The position numbers and the translations under genes were made by a program. The notes beneath the pieces were generated by a model that did not search any database, was not told the DNA's origin, and worked only from the letters and a program-made list of their open reading frames with translations. Shown here piece by piece: positions 1 through 8,370 of a stretch of 64,000 bases of DNA (within the stretch, counting starts at the first letter, position 1; each line of letters starts with the position of its first letter). The DNA comes from Brevibacterium paucivorans (GTDB taxonomy: Bacteria; Actinomycetota; Actinomycetes; Actinomycetales; Brevibacteriaceae). The stretch lies in contig NZ_JAFBCP010000001.1 of assembly GCF_016907735.1 (NCBI RefSeq), positions 620,001 to 684,000 of the forward strand, written 5' to 3'.

Positions 1-167
1 TCCCGTGGGGTGGGTGTAGGTGTGACCGTGCCCGAGGTGGTTGCGGGTGAGTCGCTGTTTGGCACGGTGATCCGCGCGGTGGGTGCCGAGGGGGTTCTGT
101 CCTGGGGGATTGTTCTTCCAGCCCGGTGACCAAATGTGGGTGGCCCTCCCGTTTGGCCCTGGCTCAT
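1..167 (-). CDS. N-terminal fragment of the next gene in the tubulin-like/VWA operon (runs off the left edge)
   Basis: An ATG at 165-167 (minus strand) overlaps the TGA stop of the upstream 655-aa gene as ATGA, and the frame stays open to the window edge, giving 55 codons. The readable protein begins MSQGQTGGPPTFGH and is rich in Pro, Thr, Ser and Gly (for example TPTPTPR near the edge), so the visible part looks disordered. No domain can be named from it. The translational coupling argues that this is a sixth member of the operon. The product and length are unknown because the 3' end lies outside the window. Confidence 0.7.
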   Translation of the reverse strand, partial: MSQGQTGGPPTFGHRAGRTIPQDRTPSAPTARITVPNSDSPATTSGTVTPTPTPR

Positions 168-2131
168 TGCCAGTTCCCCTGCTGGTATTGCTGTTGTTGG
201 GGTGGCATGGGTTGTTGTTGCATTCCTTGCTGTTGGTAGAAGAAGTTCAACCACTCCGCTGGTTGCAGGCGAACAACAGCTGGGTCCAGGAGGGCGTACC
301 GTTTCATGTCCTCGGTGCGCATGTCGAGGAATGCACGGATGAAACCGTTGGGCTGTGGAACCGGGAACGTGTACACAGCGCCGTCGGGGTTCTCAAAAGT
401 CGAGTACAGCGCGTGTGGTCGCACGCTACGTCGTGGTTCATCGGCTGCGGGTGACACGCGGGTGAGAAGGACCCTGGACCCGTCGTCGGGGTGCAGTGGC
501 AAACGGGTGGGGTTGTGGACAACACACATGCTGACCTGTTCACGCAGATCACTTGCGACTGCTTTGACGTAGAGTTGTCCGTCCAAACCGCCAGCCTGGT
601 TGAGGTTCATCGCGAACTCGTACTGCAGCTTGACCAGGGGGTTGGAATCCAAACGAGTGGGCTTGGACAAGATGTCCCGTCCCCCGCTGAAAAGCCCGGC
701 AACCAGGTAGTAGGTGGAACCACCTCGGTCGTCTTCTCCTGGGAGCGATACCCCACCTTGGTCGCGGTACTTAGATTCGTCGATCTGCACAACAGGCGAG
801 CCGCTGAGCGCGGATTGCGCGTCACCGTCAATGTGTGTGCGGTACACGCGCACGGTGTCAGCACCCGAGGGCCACGCGAAGCTGATGATTTTGCGTCCAA
901 TGCGCTCCGTAAACTTAGCTTCCGTGACGGGACGGACCCGCTGACCGTGGATTGTGGTGCCCACGCGCACCTTGTCCCCGTCGAATACCACGGGGGTGAA
1001 GTATGCGCGGGTCCACTGTTCTGGCCATGGAACGCTGAACATGGAGGATGTGCCATCGTCGCCCTTGTGGACCGGCATTGCGAGCCGGGCGTCATCGGGG
1101 AGGAACCCTCGGTCATTGAGATACGACGCCGTGAGTTCTGTTTCCTGGTCGAGCCCGGACACCGGCGGTTTTTCAGTTCGGTAGATTTCTACACGACCGT
1201 GAAGCGGGGTCGACCACTTGAGGTCGAACTCGGGGCTTCGGCGGCCCTCGTTTTCATCAGGTTCGTGAAGAACAAATTCCAGGTCGGTCACCGGTTGCAG
1301 TCGAATGGGAATCGACATGGTGAACTCGGTGGGGTCTGACGCGTAACCGTCGTGCGACACCGAAACGAACTGGTAAATGTACGTTTCGCCTGGGATACCT
1401 TGGCCGTCGGTGAACCCTTGCGTGTTGGGTTTTGTTCCTGCCACGCGGTATTCGGGACCGGCAACGCCCGTGGTCTTGACCTTGGCGGGGACACGGTAGA
1501 CGTGGACGCTTGAAATTCCTTCCAGCGAGTCCCACTTCCCCACCACGTACTGTTCGTCCAAGCGAATGTTGGCGTTTTGAATTCCGTGAGTAATACGGCG
1601 GGCGGAGTGAAGCACCGGCTGCACGGTCTGCGCTTCTTCCACGGTTGGGGCTTCGTACCGCCACACCTGGTAATACCGGACGGCGTGACGTGGCCTACCG
1701 GTATCGATGGCCGAAGTGCCTTGAGTCACGACGACTTCTTCGGCCATGTCCGGTGAGTGAGGCTCACCTGCGTCCTGTGCCACCACACGGTACACGCACG
1801 GAGTTTCGCTGGGCTTCCACTCCAGGTGAACACCGTCGTCCTGAGCTTTCGCCTTCATGGTCAACGGCGTGGGTTGCTGGCCAAAGTTAAATGGCGCAAA
1901 CCGGATCCCGTGCAGCTGCTGAGGTTCCTCAGGGGCATCGTTTGGCTGTTCGACGTCCTGGTTTTGCGCACCCTGGGGTTGAGCGTCCTGGGGTTGGCCA
2001 CCCTGAGGCTGGACGTACGGGGCAGGTGGCTCCCAGGCTGGCTCCTGGGTTTCGTTCCCCGCCCGAGGTGGTGGAACGTCGATCCGTGGCTCTGGGATTT
2101 CGAACGGATCGTTGAAGTCGAAGGACGACAT
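164..2131 (-). CDS. 655-aa protein with Gln/Pro-rich ends and FN3-like repeats, tubulin-like/VWA operon
   Basis: No known function is recognised. Residues 1-90 are disordered and Pro/Gln-rich, with a short repeat of the type QPQGGQPQDAQPQGA. From about 100 onward a pattern of a hydrophobic-x-Trp strand followed by VYR/IYR recurs at about 103-116, 196-213, 303-318 and 417-431, which suggests four fibronectin-III-like beta sandwiches. The last 25 residues are almost all Gln, Pro and Met. There is no signal peptide and no membrane helix, so it is probably cytoplasmic. The ATG shares one base with the upstream stop (TAATG), so translation is coupled to the 899-aa gene. An NDPF motif sits near the N-terminus. 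It may be a scaffold or adaptor of the complex; that role is inferred only from context. Confidence 0.8.
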   Translation of the reverse strand: MSSFDFNDPFEIPEPRIDVPPPRAGNETQEPAWEPPAPYVQPQGGQPQDAQPQGAQNQDVEQPNDAPEEPQQLHGIRFAPFNFGQQPTPLTMKAKAQDDGVHLEWKPSETPCVYRVVAQDAGEPHSPDMAEEVVVTQGTSAIDTGRPRHAVRYYQVWRYEAPTVEEAQTVQPVLHSARRITHGIQNANIRLDEQYVVGKWDSLEGISSVHVYRVPAKVKTTGVAGPEYRVAGTKPNTQGFTDGQGIPGETYIYQFVSVSHDGYASDPTEFTMSIPIRLQPVTDLEFVLHEPDENEGRRSPEFDLKWSTPLHGRVEIYRTEKPPVSGLDQETELTASYLNDRGFLPDDARLAMPVHKGDDGTSSMFSVPWPEQWTRAYFTPVVFDGDKVRVGTTIHGQRVRPVTEAKFTERIGRKIISFAWPSGADTVRVYRTHIDGDAQSALSGSPVVQIDESKYRDQGGVSLPGEDDRGGSTYYLVAGLFSGGRDILSKPTRLDSNPLVKLQYEFAMNLNQAGGLDGQLYVKAVASDLREQVSMCVVHNPTRLPLHPDDGSRVLLTRVSPAADEPRRSVRPHALYSTFENPDGAVYTFPVPQPNGFIRAFLDMRTEDMKRYALLDPAVVRLQPAEWLNFFYQQQGMQQQPMPPQQQQYQQGNWQ

Positions 2132-4830
2132 TAGATAGCGTCACCTCCGAACGGGTTGTTCCACGTCGAAGGCTGCTCGTTCTGCGAGGGTTGCGCGTTT
2201 TGGGCGGGTTCAGAAACCGACCATTCCGAATTGCCCCAGTTCACATCACCGCTGTAGCTCTGTGCGAACTCCAGATCGTCAGGCGTGAGGTCACCCGTGA
2301 TTTGGGTGTGCACCAATACTTCTCCGAAACCAGCAGGCTGTTTGCGCACACTGTTAGCAATGACTGCGTGCTTGTCGTACCCCACGGCGTTCGCGGTGAG
2401 AAGTTCGTCGTCCAAGGTTTCGCGGATTTCTTGGTGGTCTTCCAGACCAACAGTTCCACGGAAGTCGTCCAGACTTTGGCTGGTGTGTTCGCCACTGATA
2501 TGGATTTGGCTGAGCAGAGCACGTCGCGTTGGTTCCATCCCAGGGTGGTCCAGACTGTTGCGCATCTGTTCCCAATAGCCAGCTTCCAGAGCCGGGTCTA
2601 CCCCGTTGTTCCGCAAAGACAGCGCCAGCACGGTGAGAACTGAGTCGTCGGCTGTGGACTGTTCAGCGAACAGAGAGTGCATGTCCGCACTCAACGGGAA
2701 GTTGTTGATTCCAGCCCGCTGGAGGCTCACATTGAGGAAGTTTCGGAATTGCTCTGACGTCCAACCCGTGTAGAACACCTCGGTCCGTAGCATGCGAGCG
2801 GTCTCTTCCACCTGAGCGTAATCGACCACGTACTCTGCGCTCCCCATGCTGATGGGGAGATCGTCAAAGCGGCGCTGTTCGCCACGCACCAGTTGCTTGC
2901 GGGAACCAAACGGCCGGTGGACAAACGCCCCCACAATATCTGCCCAACGCAAGTACTGGGAGTAGGCCTCACCGAGGCGCGTGAACTCAGAGATAGTCGC
3001 TTTGAGATTGCGGACGTCAATCTCTTGGTCTTCCCTGTCCTTCTTTCTGCGGTGGATCACTTGGAAAATATCGGTTTGGGTTCGCATGAACAGGCCAAAA
3101 GCACCTGCCAGACTTCCCACCAGGCTGATTCCAAACACTGTCCAGGCAAGCCACCACGGCGCCCAGTCCATACCGGCAAGGAAGAACATAAGAACGGTCA
3201 GCGCGGACAAATAGCCAAAAAGTTGCCTCAACTTCGCACTGAGAATGCGGTGTGCTTCAGCGAGCAGATGTTCTGAGTCGTCTTCTTCGTCAGTGTTGCG
3301 CCCCAGGTTCTTCATCCGCTCAGCGATTTCTTGGCGACGCGCTTCGAAGTTACTCGAAATAGCTTCACCAATCCGGCTGACAAATGACCTCCGGCTACGG
3401 TCGTACCAGTCAGTCATGTCGTTGAGCTGAGCGTCAGCGTCAGGTGTCTGCATGTCAGGGTCCTGCGCGACCGTCTTGATCTGCCGACCCACTTCCTGGG
3501 CGTGTACAAGGTCGGCTGGCTGAACACTCATCGCACCCAGGCGACCTGCGACGGAACCTTTAAGCGTGAAGATGTCCTCAGGGTCAGGCGCGACAACGGC
3601 GGGGTCACGCACGATTGTCGGCTGCGGAGTACGCGGTGGCAGGTCGCGGTCATGCGTTCCGTAGTCAAGAAGCGTAAGCGAGCTATACACCATGGATCGC
3701 CACACACCCGACATGTCGATGTTGTGGCGGTCGACCCCCAGCGCACCTTCAATGCGCTGGGCTGCGTTCATCGACTCTTGCCACCCTACTGGGCGACCGC
3801 TTGCGTCGATACCGCCAACAACGACGTTGTACTCTGAGGCACGGTCACCAAACACCAGCCCGTGAACGGTCTGCGCAACTGCGGCTTTTGTGGAGTCGAC
3901 GAGTCCGGATGCTAAAGCACCGGGCGTTCCCTTGATCGCGTTACCCAAGAACGCCCCGAACATTTTGAGCGCTTCACCCGCGGAAATCGGTTTGGGTTCA
4001 GGCGCCACGTACTGTTCGCGGTTAGGTGTCACCAGGTAACCGTGTTTTGCCCAGAAGTCTTGCAGTGCCTGATCGACAACGACACCGTCGTCTTCGAAGT
4101 ACCGTGACGGAGCACCCTGGTGGTTAGGCAGCGGGTACCCTGAAGCTGTTTCAAAAGCCTTGTCGCGCAGCGCGTCTTCAACGGCCGTGCCATCCAGGCG
4201 CCGGAAGAACGAACGTACTAAACGACCTCGGTACCCTTGGTAGGCAGGTTGCAGATCATCGACAGTTCCGTTCGGAACCGAATCCCACATACCCGCCAAC
4301 GGGGCGACCTGCGATGCCAAGAAAGCACACACCTCGGCGATATTTGCCGAGTTGACCGGCCGGGAACCCACCCGGGGGCCCTTCGAGTCCGACGGGCTCA
4401 ACACGACGTCAATCCAACCGTTGGAATCCGGCAACTCCACCTTGTTGGAGGTGTGTTCGGTGGCGAATACCGCGCGGATCGCCGAAACGTGCGCAGCCCC
4501 GAAATCCTGGGTGATGACATCGCGGACGAACGAACCCACCTGACCGGTCTTTGCCAAGCGTTCAGCGTCTTGTTCGGTACCCGTCACGGCTCCCAAGACC
4601 AGCACGCCAATGCGGGAGTACTGGACCTGACCGGACAAATAGCGCACGTCAACCGGCTTGAGCGCCCCTTGAGACACCAGTTGCGCGTTGAGATTGCGCC
4701 CCAGATCCTGAGCCTCAACGGGAATCCAAATGAAGTCGGAAACAAGACCGCTCACTTGCCAGTCACGTAACGTTTCACGCACACCAATGAGGTGCGCAGG
4801 CGCCACGATAAGACTCAGATTCGTGTCCAT
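2131..4830 (-). CDS. 899-aa protein with two central membrane helices, tubulin-like/VWA operon
   Basis: No family is recognised with certainty. The N-terminal 400 residues look like a soluble alpha/beta domain and are followed by a charged linker. Two membrane helices lie at about 539-553 and 560-582, so both large soluble parts should face the same side. The segment after the helices is very basic (HRRKKDRE), consistent with a cytoplasmic location, and the C-terminus ends in a short tail containing WNNPFGG. Start and stop codons overlap with both neighbours as TAATG, so the protein is made together with the tubulin-like GTPase. It is a plausible membrane anchor or partner for that GTPase; this is inference from gene order and topology. 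Confidence 0.8.
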   Translation of the reverse strand: MDTNLSLIVAPAHLIGVRETLRDWQVSGLVSDFIWIPVEAQDLGRNLNAQLVSQGALKPVDVRYLSGQVQYSRIGVLVLGAVTGTEQDAERLAKTGQVGSFVRDVITQDFGAAHVSAIRAVFATEHTSNKVELPDSNGWIDVVLSPSDSKGPRVGSRPVNSANIAEVCAFLASQVAPLAGMWDSVPNGTVDDLQPAYQGYRGRLVRSFFRRLDGTAVEDALRDKAFETASGYPLPNHQGAPSRYFEDDGVVVDQALQDFWAKHGYLVTPNREQYVAPEPKPISAGEALKMFGAFLGNAIKGTPGALASGLVDSTKAAVAQTVHGLVFGDRASEYNVVVGGIDASGRPVGWQESMNAAQRIEGALGVDRHNIDMSGVWRSMVYSSLTLLDYGTHDRDLPPRTPQPTIVRDPAVVAPDPEDIFTLKGSVAGRLGAMSVQPADLVHAQEVGRQIKTVAQDPDMQTPDADAQLNDMTDWYDRSRRSFVSRIGEAISSNFEARRQEIAERMKNLGRNTDEEDDSEHLLAEAHRILSAKLRQLFGYLSALTVLMFFLAGMDWAPWWLAWTVFGISLVGSLAGAFGLFMRTQTDIFQVIHRRKKDREDQEIDVRNLKATISEFTRLGEAYSQYLRWADIVGAFVHRPFGSRKQLVRGEQRRFDDLPISMGSAEYVVDYAQVEETARMLRTEVFYTGWTSEQFRNFLNVSLQRAGINNFPLSADMHSLFAEQSTADDSVLTVLALSLRNNGVDPALEAGYWEQMRNSLDHPGMEPTRRALLSQIHISGEHTSQSLDDFRGTVGLEDHQEIRETLDDELLTANAVGYDKHAVIANSVRKQPAGFGEVLVHTQITGDLTPDDLEFAQSYSGDVNWGNSEWSVSEPAQNAQPSQNEQPSTWNNPFGGDAI

Positions 4831-7800
4831 TAAAAGGCTCCAAATCCTTCAGGTAGATCGTTTGCGAAGCCGCCTCCGCCGCCGTTGCTTTCGGCGTCGG
4901 TCTTGGCTTCGTCGAGGAGTGTCATGAGTTCTTCGGTCACCTGCACGATGTCGGGCACAAGGTCGCAGAAGATCGGGGTTGCCGATCCCTGCGCACGTGA
5001 GTCAACCCGCACGCTGGCAGTCGACTTGTTCGCTGACGTGTCGAGCTTGCTTGCCGCGAACGTGTGGACGGTTTCGAGGAACTGGCGGGCGTTGGTGTAA
5101 CGCCCTTCGAGGTCTTCAGCGTCAGCACGTGACGGTTCGCCTGACGGGGTCTTACCGGTAGACAACCAGTCAGTGAGGAAGTCCCGGGCCGCGACAATCT
5201 GCAGACCTGAAGCTGGTTCTTCTTCACTGCCGTCATAAATGGAACGCAGGGTCTGGTACGGGATGAGCGAACCCAGCACCGGAGTTTGGTGAGCGTTCGC
5301 GATCGCCAACAGGAACGATTCCAGAACCGCAGGCAACCAGTCGAACGTCTCCCCCACGAATTCTGACGGTGGAGTGAGAAGCGGGTTGGGGAAATCGATC
5401 CACTGCTGGTTTTCCGCACGGAACACACGTACCGGACGGCCCAAGTTGCGGCGGTCTGGGATCTGCAGTTGTCCCGTCAGCTGTGCCACGTACCAACCGG
5501 CGATCATGGCGCGACGTTCCAGGTCGCTCATCGGCAGTGATGCAGGCAGTGGGCGTGCGCGTCGGAATGTCCAGAAGTCGCGACGCTGGCCAGCCGAGGT
5601 CAGGCGTGACCACCGGTCGGAGACCGGCTGAAGCACGCCGTCGAATGCGATGGGGCTCAGGTTTCCAAAGGATCCGAAGATGTCGACGTGGGTAATACCG
5701 GCCGCCGTCTGGCCCTGCGAAACGACCTTTTCAAGAATATCGACCGTCTGAGTGTCGACCGACTGCTGCGAGGTCAGGACTTCAGTCAGTGCGTCGACCA
5801 GGTCCGGGGCCGCACCGAACGGAACGGACGAGAACTTGTACTGATAACGGACCGCTGACGAGTGGACGCTTGCAACCACATCTGGGTGGACGCTTGCCAG
5901 TGGAAGTGCGCGCGTGAGTGTCTTGCGGAACTTGTCGGCAACGTCCTTTTTACGCTGGTCGATTTCGTGCGGAGCCGCACCGTCGTTACCCAGAATGTAG
6001 TCTTCGAGCGACAAAGCGCAGTAGTGTTCAAACGCTTCGTTACGGCGGTTGACGAACTGCAGTGCACGGTGGCGCAGTTCGTTCGCCTTCACGTGCAAGG
6101 TGTAACGTCCCGAGGTGGGTGTAATGGTGCGTGATTCCTGGCTACGTGGGTCGAACTTGTAGAAGGTGGGGCGCCAGTCGGAGTTGACCTCCAAGAGGCC
6201 ACCAGGTGCGCGGGAACCTTCTGCTGCTGGCCACTGTCCCGAGATGACGTGAGCCGCACCCTTTTGGCGGGCTGCGTCCCAACCGTTGTCGCCTTCGATG
6301 GTGGCTGGCAGGTGGCTGTTGTAGAGGTTCTGGAAGTCTTCGGCTGCCGTGATGAGGACTTCGTTGTGAGCCGTGGAGAAGCGTTCTGGAACGCGCTGGT
6401 CTTGGTCAGATGGCCATGCGGAGTACACGTCAGTTTCCACGTTTGCCAAACCGACCGTGCGGCTTGTTTCGCTCACGACCAGGTCAAGTGCTTGGATGGA
6501 CTCATCGATGGTCTTCAGCAGTGGCTGGATGAAGTCACGCGGAGCTTCGCTCAGAACGGAGGCGAAGATCTGGCTGGCTTCAATGAAGCACCCGTTGAGC
6601 AGACCCACGTGTAGGTCGTTGATGACCTGACGTTCAAACTGGTCACCCTGAACCATGTTTCCGCGCACTGCCGAAACCGACGCGGCAACCTGCTGGCTTG
6701 GGCGCATAATGTCAGGTGCTTGGTTTGCCCCCAAGTTGGAGCATGCCGCGGTGAGTTCGTGCTGGAGGAAGGACTTCATCTTCTCCATGAGCCCGCGGGC
6801 ATATGGCAGACCGTAGTCAGAAATCGCGTCTTCGAGCGAGGCGAGGAAAGCGCCCTGGAAGTTCAGCATCCAGTCAAACGTGGTGCGGACAACCGTCTGT
6901 GAAGCAAACTGGCGGAAGTGCGAGTGAGCGCTGCGCAGGTACGTCTCCAAGCTGGCCAACCAGTTAGGCCCCGACTGGCCCTGCGCACGTGGCATCTGCG
7001 AACCGGCCTGCTGTTCGACGAACTGACGCAAAGCCGAGTCCAGTTGCTGACCGCCGGCTGCTCCACGGATCCACGTCGCTAACTGGTTGATGTCACGAAC
7101 CTGCATTTCATTAGGCAGGCCCACGCGGTTCAGGAAGGTGTCCCACTGGGAGTCGATCAAACGGTTGAGCTGTTGTTGCGCACCCGCGCTCGAGCCTTCC
7201 TGCAAGTGCCCTTCACGCAGACGATCCACGGACGTGCGAGCCAAACGCTGCGAAGCGTAGTGACGGTACCGGTCACGGCCCAAGTTCAGCGAACCGAACC
7301 CGAACGTACCCCATGACAGACGCTCACCGGCTTCAACACCCCACCCCAGGTAGCTGCGGTTAGGTGAGAGCCCATCCTTGTTTGTCAGGTCGTACTGACG
7401 GAACGAAGACGAAGCCGAACCCGACACCATGAGGGCTGCGAGACCTCGGGCCAAACCACGGTAGACACCCTGCTGGGTTCCATCACCGAACGTGGTGCGG
7501 TCCAGCCCCTGGTACTTACCAACTGGGAACACGCGGGCAAACGACGGTCCGCCGGAGCGGTCGATGTGCTGGCCAAGTGCCTCCAGAATGCGCACGTCGT
7601 GCTCTTCCGAGGACACCGACTGAGCCGACACGATCTCACCCAACATACCCAGGGCGTTTGGTCGCACACCCTCGAGGCGGTCGGGGAAAATGTCGGAGGT
7701 GTACATGTACACACACGTGTCGTTGACCGAAACACCCTGCACCTGGCCCAGCAGGCGGCACACGTCAAGGGCCATCGACGCACCGGCACCACCGGCCATC

Positions 7801-8342
7801 GACGACACGACCAAAACCATTGGGGAGCCCTCCGGGTCAAACCCGCCGGAACCGGGGATGGCGCGGGCCGCCTCGGCCATTTCCGAATTTGCCTCCGTGG
7901 TCTTCATGCGGTTCACCGCACGTTGCAGACCCTGGAACACATCAGGGGCACGGTTCAGGGTGATCACACGGCCCACACCGCGCATCTGGCCAGCACCGTT
8001 CTTCAACGGAGTGGTTACCGCGGCGGGCTTGCGAGGCGCCCACGTCACAAACTGATCCAGGTCACCGGACTGCTGCAGCTTCTGGCTCACCGCCGAGTCA
8101 AGAACAGAGTAAGACCCAGACGAAGGCGCGGTTCCGATGTATGTACCGCCCTGGTCGCGTACGTTCCCCACACCCTTGACGTCCGTGTCGGGGACGGTTG
8201 GAACGTCGACGTGTACGAACTGCCAGCCTTCAGGCAGTTTCGAGATGCCGTGTGGCATGAGCTCAGACCGGAGCTGGTCCATCATGCGTGCCAGTGTTTC
8301 ACCACCGGATCCACCACAACCGACGACGAGGAACTTGTACAT
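4830..8342 (-). CDS. Tubulin/FtsZ-superfamily (tubulin-like) GTPase, 1170 aa
   Basis: The N-terminus MYKFLVVGCGGSGG (glycine loop at 8-14) and the motif SSMAGGAGAS at about 180-189 match the first nucleotide loop and the tubulin signature loop (GGTGSG in FtsZ/tubulin). The following region DRLEGVRPNALGML also fits the bacterial tubulin-like family (Pfam Tubulin_2). At 1170 residues it is far longer than FtsZ or TubZ, with some 800 residues of uncharacterised C-terminal sequence. No membrane helix is evident. A GAAAGG ribosome site lies about 7 nt before the ATG. The upstream neighbour is the VWA protein (28-nt gap) and the downstream gene overlaps by one base. Comparative genomics has linked such tubulin homologues to VWA proteins and membrane remodelling, but the polymer, the cargo and the phenotype are not known here. 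Confidence 0.85.
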   Translation of the reverse strand: MYKFLVVGCGGSGGETLARMMDQLRSELMPHGISKLPEGWQFVHVDVPTVPDTDVKGVGNVRDQGGTYIGTAPSSGSYSVLDSAVSQKLQQSGDLDQFVTWAPRKPAAVTTPLKNGAGQMRGVGRVITLNRAPDVFQGLQRAVNRMKTTEANSEMAEAARAIPGSGGFDPEGSPMVLVVSSMAGGAGASMALDVCRLLGQVQGVSVNDTCVYMYTSDIFPDRLEGVRPNALGMLGEIVSAQSVSSEEHDVRILEALGQHIDRSGGPSFARVFPVGKYQGLDRTTFGDGTQQGVYRGLARGLAALMVSGSASSSFRQYDLTNKDGLSPNRSYLGWGVEAGERLSWGTFGFGSLNLGRDRYRHYASQRLARTSVDRLREGHLQEGSSAGAQQQLNRLIDSQWDTFLNRVGLPNEMQVRDINQLATWIRGAAGGQQLDSALRQFVEQQAGSQMPRAQGQSGPNWLASLETYLRSAHSHFRQFASQTVVRTTFDWMLNFQGAFLASLEDAISDYGLPYARGLMEKMKSFLQHELTAACSNLGANQAPDIMRPSQQVAASVSAVRGNMVQGDQFERQVINDLHVGLLNGCFIEASQIFASVLSEAPRDFIQPLLKTIDESIQALDLVVSETSRTVGLANVETDVYSAWPSDQDQRVPERFSTAHNEVLITAAEDFQNLYNSHLPATIEGDNGWDAARQKGAAHVISGQWPAAEGSRAPGGLLEVNSDWRPTFYKFDPRSQESRTITPTSGRYTLHVKANELRHRALQFVNRRNEAFEHYCALSLEDYILGNDGAAPHEIDQRKKDVADKFRKTLTRALPLASVHPDVVASVHSSAVRYQYKFSSVPFGAAPDLVDALTEVLTSQQSVDTQTVDILEKVVSQGQTAAGITHVDIFGSFGNLSPIAFDGVLQPVSDRWSRLTSAGQRRDFWTFRRARPLPASLPMSDLERRAMIAGWYVAQLTGQLQIPDRRNLGRPVRVFRAENQQWIDFPNPLLTPPSEFVGETFDWLPAVLESFLLAIANAHQTPVLGSLIPYQTLRSIYDGSEEEPASGLQIVAARDFLTDWLSTGKTPSGEPSRADAEDLEGRYTNARQFLETVHTFAASKLDTSANKSTASVRVDSRAQGSATPIFCDLVPDIVQVTEELMTLLDEAKTDAESNGGGGGFANDLPEGFGAF

Positions 8343-8370
8343 GATCTATACCTTTCGAGGGGTGAGTCGC

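Noticed and set aside
514-522. TTGTCCACA (complement) inside the 655-aa gene as a DnaA site
   Set aside because: A single 9-mer within coding sequence is expected by chance; only intergenic clusters were kept.
83-1339. Long plus-strand open frames opposite the 655-aa gene (for example 491-1339)
   Set aside because: They lie entirely inside the minus-strand gene, have no ribosome site and no family resemblance; high GC makes long antisense frames common.
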